Assembly: GCA_963847235.1 (NCBI GenBank)
Contig: CAWJYU010000004.1
Span: forward strand, 1-64,000
Source of the DNA: JACDAN01 sp963847235
GTDB lineage: Bacteria > Actinomycetota > Thermoleophilia > Gaiellales > Gaiellaceae
Length of the DNA stretch: 64,000 bases
Direction of reading: 5' to 3'
Shown here: piece after piece, positions 16,432 through 25,596 of the stretch
Position numbering within the stretch: the stretch's first letter is position 1
How the letters are laid out: each line of letters opens with the position of its first letter
The notes under the pieces: model-generated
Databases searched by the model: none
What the model saw: the letters and a program-made list of their open reading frames with translations, nothing else
Told to the model about the DNA's origin: nothing
Position numbers and translations under genes: made by a program

Positions 16432-17835
16432 ATGGCTACCGAGACGGTTGGCGTGTCGACGGCCACCGACGACGAGCTTCTACGCAACTCTGTCCACGGG
16501 CCGGTGATCGGCCCCAAAGACAAAGGCTACGACGAGGCCCGCTCGATCTGGAACGGCGCGATCGACCGCCGCCCAGGCTGGATCGCCCGCTGCACCGGCG
16601 TCGCCGACGTCGTCGCGGCGGTCGGCTTCGCACGCGAGCGTGACCTGCTCGTCGCGGTGCGCTCCGGTGGCCACGGCGTCGGCGGCCACGCGGTCTGTGA
16701 CGGCGGGCTCGTGATCGACCTCTCGCCGATGAAGGGAATCCGGGTCGATCCGGCGACGCGCACCGCCCGCGCTGAGGCCGGCGTGCTCTGGGGCGAGCTC
16801 GACCGCGAGACGCAGCACTTCGGGCTGGCGACGGTCGGCGGGATCGTCACTCACACGGGGATCGCGGGCCTGACGCTCGGCGGGGGGATCGGCTGGCTGA
16901 TGCGAAAGCACGGCGCCACGGTCGACAACCTCCTCTCCGCGGACGTTGTGACCGCGGAGGGCGAAATCGTCACCGCGAGCGAGGAGGAGAACCCCGATCT
17001 CTTCTGGGCGATCCGCGGCGGCGGCGGCAACTTCGGCATCGTCACCTCGTTCGAGTACCGACTACACCCGGTCGGCCCGATCGTCCTCGCGGGACCAGTC
17101 TTCCACCCCATTGAGGACGCGCCGGAGGTCCTGCGCTTCTACCGCGAGTTCATCGCCGCGGCCCCGGACGAGCTGACCACGATCTTCGAGCTGGAGATGG
17201 CGCCGCCGGCCCCCTTCCTGCCGGAGGAGGTGCACGGCAAGCCGATCCTGATGGTGGGCGCCTGTTACGCGGGATCTCCGGACGAGGGCGCCGAGGTCGT
17301 CCGCCCGCTCAAGCAGTTCGGCCGCCCGATCGTCGACCTGCTCGAGCCGAAGCCCTACACGGCCTTGCAGTCGATGCTCGACCCTTTCGTGCCGCACGGC
17401 TGGCACCGCTACTGGAAGTCGGTCGAGCTGCCGCCGCTTACCGATGATGCGATCGAGACGCTCGTCGAGCACGCATCAGTGCAAACCTCGCCCAAGTCCT
17501 ACTGCATCGTCCTCCAGCTCGGCGGGGCGCTGGCCCGCGTGGGTGAGGACGAGACGGCCTTCAGCCAGCGCGATGCTGCCCACAACCTCGCCATCAACGC
17601 GGTCTGGACAGAGGAGGATCCGGACGCAGACCGCCACATCGCCTGGGCGCAGGATTTCTTCGACGCGATGCAACCGCACGCCGGGGGCCGCGTGTACGTG
17701 AACTTCCTCGGCGAAGAGGGCGGCAACCGGGTTCGCCAGGCCTATGGCGCGGGAAACTACGAGCGGCTGGTCGAGCTCAAGCGCACCTACGACCCGACCA
17801 ACTTCTTCAGGCTCAACCAGAACATCGAGCCCTGA
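16432..17835 (+). CDS. FAD-linked oxidase, berberine-bridge type
   Basis: The 467-residue enzyme has the PCMH-type FAD domain with VRSGGHGVGGHAV, whose histidine is the usual covalent FAD anchor, followed by GVLWGELD, the pyrophosphate-binding GIAGLTLGGGIGWLMRKHG and the AIRGGGGNFGIVTSFEYRLHPV segment. The C-terminal BBE signature is YDPTNFFRLNQNI. The second covalent cysteine of bicovalent members is replaced (GGIVTHTG), so attachment is probably through the histidine only. It is likely induced through the HxlR operator upstream. Substrate unknown; sugars, alkaloids and other alcohols are used by relatives. Confidence 0.9.
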   Translation: MATETVGVSTATDDELLRNSVHGPVIGPKDKGYDEARSIWNGAIDRRPGWIARCTGVADVVAAVGFARERDLLVAVRSGGHGVGGHAVCDGGLVIDLSPMKGIRVDPATRTARAEAGVLWGELDRETQHFGLATVGGIVTHTGIAGLTLGGGIGWLMRKHGATVDNLLSADVVTAEGEIVTASEEENPDLFWAIRGGGGNFGIVTSFEYRLHPVGPIVLAGPVFHPIEDAPEVLRFYREFIAAAPDELTTIFELEMAPPAPFLPEEVHGKPILMVGACYAGSPDEGAEVVRPLKQFGRPIVDLLEPKPYTALQSMLDPFVPHGWHRYWKSVELPPLTDDAIETLVEHASVQTSPKSYCIVLQLGGALARVGEDETAFSQRDAAHNLAINAVWTEEDPDADRHIAWAQDFFDAMQPHAGGRVYVNFLGEEGGNRVRQAYGAGNYERLVELKRTYDPTNFFRLNQNIEP

Positions 17836-17885
17836 GCGCCCAAGGGCATTCACACACAAAGTCGATCCAGAGTTGTGGACTGAGA

Positions 17886-19020
17886 TCAGGATCCGAACCA
17901 ACGCGCACGCCGAGTCGAGGCAAACGTCTCCTTGTGCCGGGCAAGTTCCTGAGACGGTCCCACGAGCCGTGCTGTCGGAGCCGGACCGCCGAGGAAGTTG
18001 GCCTCGACCTTGCCGACCATCCCACCTCCGAACTCGATGTAACAGCTGCCGGCGCCCTCGTAGGGCTGCTGAAGTTCGTCGCCGCGCAGACGTGCAGCGA
18101 TGTCGTCGGCCACGACCGCGGCCGCGGCCTCGGCGAACACACCGGCCTTGGCCATGGGCAACCCGGCGACATCGCCCAGCGCGTACACGTCCGGAAATCG
18201 GGTCGCGAGGTTCGCGTGGTCCACGGGCACCCACCCATCAACGGCGAGTCCGGAGCTCTCGACCGCCGCAGGCACCCGGTGGACAGGGATCCCGACGAAA
18301 AGGTCGTACGAGACGGTTCCGCCGCTTTCGAGTCGCGCCTGCTTGCTGCGCGGGTCGAGCTCGACCACTCGCTGCCTGGGCACGTACTCGATCCGCTCGC
18401 TCTTGGAGGGCATCGAGGATGCTCTTCGAGAGCTCCTTCGTGATCGGGACGGGAGCGGCCATCGGGCCGATTACACGGATCTCCGCATCAGCTCTGATTC
18501 CTCGCTCGACGAGGTGGTCGTGCAGCAGAAGTGCGCCCTCGAATGGAGCGGGCGGGCACTTGAACGGGTGGCCCAGGATCCCGATCAGAATCGTCCCCGA
18601 CTCGAAGCCCGGGAGGGCGTCGCGCATTCGCTCCGCACCCGGGACCGAGTAGTACTCCAAGCCACCCTCCTCGAATCCGGGGGTCGCGGCGAAGTCATAG
18701 TCGGCCCCAAGCGCGACGGCGAGCACGTCGGCGTCGTAGGAACCGCTGTCCGTCGTCACTCGTCGCCGCTCCGGGTCGATCGACGTGACCCGTTCCTGGC
18801 GAAACTCGACTCCCACTTTGGAGATGTCCCGGTAGTGCAGCTTTACCTCGGCTGCGGTCTTGCGGCCGAGCAGAACGTCCAGCTTCGAGAAGCCGAAGCT
18901 GAACGAATCGTTCTTGTCGATGAGCGTTACGCGGACGTCCTCCGCAAGCGATTCGGATAGTCGCGTAGCCAGCTCCAAGCCCCCAAAGCCGGCTCCCAGG
19001 ATTACGACGTGCTTCTTCAC
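17886..19020 (-). CDS. NAD(P)/FAD-dependent oxidoreductase, NDH-2/SQR-like (one frameshift)
   Basis: The N-terminal frame (18238-19020) shows the FAD motif VVILGAGFGGLELATRL and VLAVALGADYD; a single-base shift near 18413 leads to the second frame with the FAD-binding VYALGDVAGLPMAKAGVFAEA. Together they make about 378 residues. The cysteine in GHPFKCPPAPFE and the C-terminal YEGAGSCYIEFG (CxxExG-like) resemble sulfide:quinone oxidoreductase and flavocytochrome c sulfide dehydrogenase members, but the full set of SQR cysteines cannot be confirmed. It probably passes electrons to quinone at the membrane. Confidence 0.8.
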
Positions 19021-19058
19021 GAGGTGAGGGAAGATAACGCCGAGCTGTCCCGCTATTC

Positions 19059-19087
19059 GGAAAGGCCCCGCTCGGCGGGGCCTTTCC
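19059..19087 (-). terminator. Strong hairpin, terminator of the 20.3-19.1 kb operon
   Basis: The 13-bp stem GGAAAGGCCCCGC / GCGGGGCCTTTCC (19059-19071 and 19075-19087) has loop TCG. It lies just downstream of the minus-strand gene ending at 19111 and upstream of the oxidoreductase, so it separates two transcription units. Confidence 0.75.
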
Positions 19088-19110
19088 GTCGTTCTGAGAT
19101 GCTTCGGTCT

Positions 19111-19647
19111 CTACGGCAGATCTGGAATCGGCTCGAGCTGCATCCGCTCGGCCGATGCTCTCGCGCTGAACGTCGCGACGACGTTGCCCAACGGGTCGAA
19201 CGTCGTCACCCTCGCCACGGTCTCATACGACTGCCCGTCTTGTGCGAGCTCGATCGTGCGATTGATCTTCCGGGTGCCCTGGTACTGGCCCGTCTGGGGA
19301 TTGAAGATGAAGTGCACCCCCGTGGCCGAGTACAGCCGGCCGCCCATGTGCCTCCAGGTCGAGAACATCGGCGTCCGCGTGCCCGGGGGCTCGTTCGACG
19401 TCTCGACCGCCGTGCCGCCCCGGTTGAAGACCTGGAGCGACCGCAGCGGCGGGGCCGGCGCCGGGAGGTTCACCGTCTGGGTCCACGTTCCGACAAGCCC
19501 CCTTGCGGATGCGTGTCCGTTCGAAGCAGTACCGGCGGGCGTGATCGCCGCGCCCGCGGCAACCATGATCGTCAGCGCGACCGCGACGAGGATCGCGACT
19601 ACTACTGGCTTTCGGGTCATTTCCACTCCCTTCTGTCTCGTGTTCAT
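19111..19647 (-). CDS. Secreted hypothetical protein
   Basis: The 178-residue protein has a basic start, a hydrophobic segment (VVVAILVAVALTIMVAAGAAI) serving as signal peptide or anchor, and an exported domain with GTWTQTVNLPAP, LQVFNRGGTAVETS, STWRHMGGRLYSATGVHFIF and QTGQYQGTRKINRTIEL, a lipocalin-like beta pattern. A start at 19620 is also possible; 19647 is chosen because its ATG overlaps the TGA of the upstream gene (ATGA), suggesting coupling. Function unknown. Confidence 0.7.
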   Translation of the reverse strand: MNTRQKGVEMTRKPVVVAILVAVALTIMVAAGAAITPAGTASNGHASARGLVGTWTQTVNLPAPAPPLRSLQVFNRGGTAVETSNEPPGTRTPMFSTWRHMGGRLYSATGVHFIFNPQTGQYQGTRKINRTIELAQDGQSYETVARVTTFDPLGNVVATFSARASAERMQLEPIPDLP

Positions 19648-20324
19648 TTGCCAAAGAGGGCCACGGCCACGAACGTCTCCCGTCCCGGGCCAAGCGGCAA
19701 GAGCTCGAGCGGAACGAAGGTTCGCCGCCGTGTCAGTCGATCGACGATCGCTCGAAGACCGGCGTCGGCGAAGCCCGGATTGCCGGCGAGCTGGTCGAGC
19801 AGCGGCGCTCCGACTTCGGCGGAGAGGTCAGCCCGCTCGAAGACGATCCAGGTCGGCGATCTCGTCGGAAGCGCCACGACGACGAGGTCCGCGGTCGTCC
19901 GCGAGAACACTCGGACTGCGAGCTCGAGCGCCTGGCGCCGAGGCCGGAACGCGGCGGCGGGCCACGCGGCCGACCGAGCCGGGTATGGGCACTTCGCCCG
20001 CACGGAGCAGAGCGCGAAGTAGATCCCGTTGTCCGCGGGAACGACGTGCAGTGGCTCGAGCGGATCCGTCATGAGGCTGACTGACTCGACGACTCCCATG
20101 GAGGTGACCTCCGTGACGGCGAGCCGGCGACCCGACAGCCGCCGATAGCGGGCGTTCACGTGAGTTCGAATCGCCTTCGCCCGCACAAGCGACTGCGGTT
20201 CGAGCTCGGAAACTGATTCCGACGCCCGAGCAGGAAGAGCGGCAGCCGCGCCGGCCGCCGCGACGGCAAACGCGAGCAGCAGCCCGAGGGCGAGGCGTCT
20301 CCGGCGATCGACAGGACTCGACAT
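19644..20324 (-). CDS. Secreted hypothetical protein
   Basis: From ATG 20324 the 226-residue protein has an RRRR-LALGLLLAFAVAAAGAAAALPARA signal sequence. The mature part (EPQSLVRAKAIRTHVNARYRRLSG ... MGVVESVSLMTD ... YFALCSVRAKCPYP ... TRSPTWIVFERADLSAEVG) has two cysteines that could pair and no known motif. It is translationally coupled to the next secreted gene. It is divergent from the SARP regulator with 72 nt between, so the regulator may control it (inference). Confidence 0.7.
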   Translation of the reverse strand: MSSPVDRRRRLALGLLLAFAVAAAGAAAALPARASESVSELEPQSLVRAKAIRTHVNARYRRLSGRRLAVTEVTSMGVVESVSLMTDPLEPLHVVPADNGIYFALCSVRAKCPYPARSAAWPAAAFRPRRQALELAVRVFSRTTADLVVVALPTRSPTWIVFERADLSAEVGAPLLDQLAGNPGFADAGLRAIVDRLTRRRTFVPLELLPLGPGRETFVAVALFGK

Positions 20325-20396
20325 GGCACCTCGACCGTGGACGAGCCACCTTAGACAATGGCCAAAGAATCGCCAAATGCGGCGTAAAATCCGCCG

Positions 20397-22287
20397 GTGG
20401 ACGCGGCTCCGAGGCTGCATGTCGTGCCGAGCAGCCCCGGTGGGCTGAGCTTCCAGCTGCTCGGGCGACTCGAGGCGTACTGCGACGGGGTCGAGGTCGA
20501 CCTCGGTCCGCGCAAGCAGCGCGCGGTGCTGGCGCTGCTGCTGCTGAACGCGAACCGCGTCGTGTCGACGGAGCGACTGATCGACGACCTCTGGGGCGAC
20601 TCGCCTCCCACCACGGCGCGCGCGGCGCTCCAGGTCTACGTGGCGGGGCTGCGCAAGGCGCTGGGTAACGACGGGGCAACCCTGCGCACGCGAGCACCGG
20701 GATACGTACTCGACGTCGAGGATGGTGCGCTCGACCTGGATCGCTTTGCCCAGCTATGCGCTGAGGCGCATGAGTCTCCCGACCCTGAGCGTCGGGCCGC
20801 CTTGTTGCACGAAGCCCTCGAGCTCTGGCGGGATGAGCCGCTGCCGGAGCTGCGGGCCGAGCCGTTCTCGAGCGCCGCTGTCGCACAGCTCGAGCAGCTG
20901 CGACTGCGCGCGCTCGAGGAGCGAATCGATGCCGATCTCGCACTTGGCCGCGATGCCACACTCGTGACAGAGCTCGAGGCGCTGGTCGCGGAGCATCCCT
21001 ACCGGGAGGGGCTCCGTGCGCAGCTGATGCTCACCCTCTACCGCTCCGGCCGACAGGCGGGCGCACTCGACGTCTACCAGGCGGGTCGCCGCGCCCTCCA
21101 GGACGATCTCGGGTTGGAGCCCGGCAAGGAACTGCGCGACCTCGAGGCGGCGATCCTGCGCCAGGACGAGGCGCTGTCGGTCGCTCGATCTGTCCCGGCG
21201 GAGCCCGAGCCCGAACCCGAACAGCCTCCGCCGGCGGGTCGCCTTTCGCGGCGGGCGGTCATCGCAGCGTGCATCGCGGGCTTCGCTGCGCTCGCGCTCG
21301 GTACGGGCCTCGCCGTCCTTCGTTCGGGCTCGGGGAGCGCCGCGCAGGTCAAACCGGGAGCGGTAGGCGTCGTCGATTCCGTCACCCGCCGGGTCGTCGC
21401 CGACGTCCCGCTCGGGTTCAGCTCTCCTCTGATCGCCGCCGGCGAAGGCTCCGTCTGGGTGGTCGATCCGAATGGGAGCACGCTCACCAGGATCGATCCG
21501 GAGACGAACGCCGTCGTCACGCCGCAGCGTGGCATTCCTGCCAACGGGATCCCCATCGGGCTGGCCGTCGGCGAAGGGTCGGTCTGGATCGCGCTCAACG
21601 AAGGCCACGTCCTCAGCGTGCTCGAGGTCGGGCCGGAGCTCGGCGACCGGCGGCAGACGGATCCCGCTCGACACCAGAGTCGTCGGCGCTTTCTCCCTCG
21701 GCGGCGCGTCTGTCGAGCTCGCCGTAGGTGCCGGCGCCGTCTGGGCACTCGAGCGGGCGCGGGGGCAGCTGACCAGAATCGATCCGGACACGGGCAGGCG
21801 CAGGCCGCTCGCCGACGGCCTCGGAGCCTCGTCGTCGATCGCAGTCGACGGCGACGCCGTCTGGCTCGGAGGCCCCGACGGCGTGAGGAAGCTCGACTCG
21901 CGCACGGGCCTGGAGCTTGGGAGCGCGTTGGTGGGTCGGGTGCCCGATTCGACGAGATCCTCGATCGCGGTCGGCCGCGAGGCCGTGTGGTTCGTCGGCG
22001 AATCGAGCGCGCGGTTGTGGAGCATCGATCCACGGAGCGTGTCGACCGTGGGCTCCGAACCGATCGTGGTAAGCCCGAGCGCGGTAGCCGTCGACGCGGA
22101 CGGGGCCGTCTGGGTCGCGAGCGGTGCCGCAGCCTCGCTCTCACGCCTGGAACCGTCGACGAACGCCGTCGAGACGCTCGAGACCGGCGTGACCGCGCAC
22201 GGGCTCGTCGCCGGCTTCGGCCGGATCTGGACCAGCCCAGGCGCAGCCCCGGGTAGTCCGTGCGCTTTCGTTTTTCCAGCGGACTGA
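20397..22287 (+). CDS. Membrane-anchored SARP-type regulator with beta-propeller sensor (one frameshift)
   Basis: Residues about 17-110 form an OmpR-like DNA-binding domain (LGPRKQRAVLALLLLNANRVVSTERLIDDLWG), about 115-260 the BTAD domain (YREGLRAQLMLTLYRSGRQAGALDVYQAGRRALQDDLGLEPG), then a transmembrane helix (VIAACIAGFAALALGTGLAVL, about 282-302) and an extracellular repeat region with SVWVVDPNGSTLTRIDPETN-type blades. A one-base shift near 21650 leads to the remaining blades ending at 22287. The architecture resembles one-component SARP regulators that sense outside signals through a propeller. A solute-binding protein follows 14 nt later. Confidence 0.85.
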
Positions 22288-22301
22288 TCTAGCATCGGCC
22301 A

Positions 22302-23910
22302 ATGCGCCGCAGACTCGGGCTCTCGCTGCTGGCCCTCGGCACGGGTGTCGCTCTGCTCGTGTCGGCTGCCTTCGCCGGCCCGCACGGCGACACGAGGCGC
22401 GGCGGCACGCTCCGGGTCATGTTTGGCGCCGACCCCGACTCCGTCGACCCTGCCCTCGCCACGGGCAGCATCGGGTCGTGGATGCTCCTCAATGCGACCT
22501 GCGCGAAGCTGTTCAATTCCCTCCCCGACCCGGACACGAGTAAGACGGGTAGGACGCGCATCGCTCCCGAGGTCGTGCGGAGCTTCGACGTCTCCAACGA
22601 CGGCCGGACGTACACGTTCGAGCTGAAGCGGACGTTCCGCTTCCACAACCGGATGCCGGTGACCGCGCAGAGCTTCGCCGACGCGTTCAACCGCAACGCC
22701 AAACCGGAGTTGAACTCCCTGGTGAGACGCCGGGGCTGGCTGCAGGAGGTCGTCGGAGCCAACGCCGCCATGCGGGGAAATGCGAAGACGATCTCGGGCG
22801 TTCAGGTGCTCGGCCGCTACCGACTGCGCGTGCGCCTGAGTCGCCGTGCCGGCGACTTCGTCCCGCGGCTGTCGATGCCGTCCTTCTGCCCGATCTTGCC
22901 GGGCACGGCGAGTGATCCCGCCGGGATGGACCGTCCGCCCGGATCGGGGCCGTACTACATCGCCGACCGCGTCCCGAACCGGCGCATCGTCCTGGAACGA
23001 AATCCCTACTACGGGGGTAGCCGCACCGCCAACCCGGACCGGATTGTCTGGACGATCGAGCCCGACGCTGCCGCGCGAATCCGGGCGACCGAGCGCGACG
23101 AGAACGACTTCGTGGGGGTGTTCATCGCCGCGAACGATGATCGTCCGCAACCTCGAAGACAGGTACGGCCTGAATCGGCCAGGAGGTCAGTTCCTCCGCC
23201 TCCCGAGCCTCACGAACTTCCTCTTCGTGTTCAACCCCGATCGGCCCGCGTTCAAGGGCATGGGCCAGGCGCCGCTCAGGAAGGCGATCAACTACGCGCT
23301 CGACAGGCAGGCCCTGATCAAGGCGCACGGTCACCTGGCAGCCAGACGCAGCGATCGTCTGCTCCCGGCGCCGCTCAGCGCGAGCCGGCGGGTCTATCCG
23401 CTCGACGGGCCGGATCTCGCCACGGCACGAAAGTGGCTCGCGCGCGCCAAGCTGCGGCCGCAGAAGCTCACGCTCTACACGGCGAACTTCCCCTTCAGCA
23501 TCGCGAGCGCCCAGGAATTCAGCTCGAATCTGCGGCCGCTCGGCATCGAGGTCGATGTGAAGCCCTTCGACTACATCACCTTGCTCGAGAAGCTCAGGCG
23601 CAGGACCCAAGGTGAGCCGTTTGACGTCGGATGGCTGAACTGGGGCGCGTTCTACCCCGATCCGGCGGCCGCCTTCCTTCCGCTGCTCCGCGGTACGAGA
23701 TATGAGGCACGAATCAACGCAGCGAACCGAGTGAACGGCCTCGCCCGAGCCAAGGCATGGGCCGACCTCGAGACCGATCTCATGCGCAACGACCCGCCCG
23801 TGGCGGCTTACGCCGACACCAGCGCCCGGATCCTCGTGTCGCGGAGCTTCGGCTGCTTCAACTCGCTCCAAGGGGTAGACCTCGACCTCGCGGCCGCCTG
23901 CAAGAAGTAG
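22302..23910 (+). CDS. ABC-transporter solute-binding protein, family 5 (one frameshift)
   Basis: The protein begins with a signal peptide (LSLLALGTGVALLVSAAFA) and shows the SBP_bac_5 pattern: GGTLRVMFGADPDSVDPALA, a TYTFELKR(T)FRFHNRMPVTAQSFADAFNR segment and SGPYYIADRVPNRRIVLERNPYYGG. A single-base shift near 23135 leads to the second half with FKGMGQAPLRKAINYALDRQALI and the C-terminal lobe. Total about 535 residues. No permease or ATPase genes are nearby, so it may work with the upstream membrane-bound regulator as a sensor or use a distant transporter. Confidence 0.85.
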
Positions 23911-23949
23911 TCTCTTCTCAGCGCCCACGGCCCAGGGAAACTAGTACGC

Positions 23950-24972
23950 GTGACGACGCCTCGGCTCGACCTCTCACGGGAGCAAGTACTGGCGCACCGA
24001 CGCAGGGCGGGCGCGCTCGACGAGCGGCTGCCGCCGGGCAGATCCTCGCTCGAGCGCGCGGCGTGGGCCGGCCTGCAGGACAGCATGCCGCGCGCCGCCG
24101 TTCTCTCGATCCACGCCCGCGTGGCGGGGGCCGAGCCGTCAACCTGGGAGGACTCGTCGCTCGTCCAGGTCTGGGGGCCGCGGTTCAGCGCGTACGTCGT
24201 CGCCGCGCGTGATCGAGCGGTCTTCACGCTCGGTCGGCTCCCGGCCGGCGGGAAGGGCCTGCGCCGCGCCGAGGACACCGCCGCTCGACTGCACGCGTTC
24301 CTCGACGGCCGCCGGATGAGATACGACGAGGCGGGCCTAGGGGTAGGAGTCCATCCCAACAGGTTGCGGTATGCCGCACCGACAGGCACCGTCCTGATCC
24401 GTTGGGAGGGCGCACGACTGCCGGTGATCTGGACGGTTCCGCGGCCCGAGATCGATCCACGTGAGGCTCGACTGGAGCTCGCGCGCAGGTACCTGCACGT
24501 CTTCGGGCCGACCACGCCCGCGGCCTTCGCCAAGTGGGCCGGGATCGGCGCTGTTGAGGGCCGCGCGGCGTTCGACGCGCTCGCCGGGGAGGTCATGGCC
24601 GTGCGAACGCCGGTCGGCGATGGGTTCATCCTGACCAGCGACGAGCGGAGCCTCCGGGCAACGCCCTCCCCCGCAGCGCCGGCTCGGCTCCTCCCGAGCG
24701 GCGACCCATACTTCCTGCTCCACGGAGTCGATCGCGAGCTTCTGGTCCCCGACGAAAACCAGCGAGGCGAGCTGTGGACCTCACGCGTCTGGCCCGGCGC
24801 GGTGCTGGTCGGCGGCGAAGTCGTCGGGACCTGGCGACGAGCGAACGCAGTCGTGGCGATCCAAAGGTGGCGACGCCTCTCCAACGCGGAACGCCAAGCC
24901 GTCGAGGCGGAGGCGGACTCCCTACCGTTGCCCGGCCTGAGTGGCCAGATGGTCGTCCGTTGGGACGACTGA
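23950..24972 (+). CDS. AlkZ-like winged-helix DNA glycosylase (HTH_42)
   Basis: The 340-residue protein has the pattern of the AlkZ/YcaQ family: an N-terminal LSREQVLAHRRRAG with GLQDSMPRAAVLSIHARV (the position where the family carries its catalytic Q/D motif), LVQVWGPRFSAYVV, and a C-terminal half with PSGDPYFLLHGVDRELLVPD and WRR-VVGTW-type beta strands. Such enzymes remove alkylated or crosslinked bases; many members are uncharacterised. Its stop is 11 nt before the cupin gene, so the two may be co-transcribed. Confidence 0.8.
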   Translation: MTTPRLDLSREQVLAHRRRAGALDERLPPGRSSLERAAWAGLQDSMPRAAVLSIHARVAGAEPSTWEDSSLVQVWGPRFSAYVVAARDRAVFTLGRLPAGGKGLRRAEDTAARLHAFLDGRRMRYDEAGLGVGVHPNRLRYAAPTGTVLIRWEGARLPVIWTVPRPEIDPREARLELARRYLHVFGPTTPAAFAKWAGIGAVEGRAAFDALAGEVMAVRTPVGDGFILTSDERSLRATPSPAAPARLLPSGDPYFLLHGVDRELLVPDENQRGELWTSRVWPGAVLVGGEVVGTWRRANAVVAIQRWRRLSNAERQAVEAEADSLPLPGLSGQMVVRWDD

Positions 24973-24983
24973 GGAGGAGACCC

Positions 24984-25397
24984 ATGCAGATCACGAGGAA
25001 CAGCCTCGACACCGCAGCGGGGCCAGAAGAGTGGTTCACCGGCTCGGTCTACATCGACTCCGTCGCGGCGCCGGTAGCCGCATCACGCCTGAGCGCGAGC
25101 AGCGTCCACTTCACGCCCGGTGCACGCACGGCGTGGCACACGCACCCGAACGGCCAGACGATCTGGGTGCTCGAGGGCGTGGGCCTCGCGCAGCGGCGCG
25201 GCGGCCCGATCGAGGTCATCCGGCCCGGCGACCGCGTCTTCTTCGAGCCCGGTGAGGAGCACTGGCACGGCGCCGCTCCGAACCGGTTCATGACGCACCT
25301 CGCGATGCTCCAGGTCGACGAGGAAGGCAACCCCGCGACCTGGGGCGACCACGTCAGCGACGAGGAGTACGCGGCCGCGCCGCCGATCGAGGGCTGA
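24984..25397 (+). CDS. Cupin-domain protein
   Basis: The 137-residue single-cupin protein has metal-binding motif 1 as RTAWHTHPNGQTIWVLEG and motif 2 as PGDRVFFEPGEEHWHGAAPNRFMTHLA, with the expected His/Glu set. Members of this small group act as dioxygenases, isomerases or carboxymuconolactone-type partners; the substrate is not predictable. A GGAGGAGA ribosome site precedes ATG 24984, and a hairpin terminator follows. Confidence 0.85.
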   Translation: MQITRNSLDTAAGPEEWFTGSVYIDSVAAPVAASRLSASSVHFTPGARTAWHTHPNGQTIWVLEGVGLAQRRGGPIEVIRPGDRVFFEPGEEHWHGAAPNRFMTHLAMLQVDEEGNPATWGDHVSDEEYAAAPPIEG

Positions 25398-25430
25398 TGC
25401 GGCGAACCTCCTCGATCCGGAACGCGGTCG

Positions 25431-25455
25431 CAGGCCCGCTTCGGGCCTGTTCTCG
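25431..25455 (+). terminator. Terminator after cupin gene
   Basis: The stem CAGGCCCG / CGGGCCTG (25431-25438 and 25442-25449) with loop CTT is followed by TTCTC. Confidence 0.7.
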
Positions 25456-25596
25456 GACTAGGTCCGCACCGGAGGAAGGCTCGCGACGGCGCGGAGGTGG
25501 AATCGATCGTGCGCGGGCTCAGAAAGCTGGGCAGCTCGCGTATGCTTGGTCCGCCAACGGGGGTGGGGGATCGCCGGTCCGATTCGAGCGACCAGA

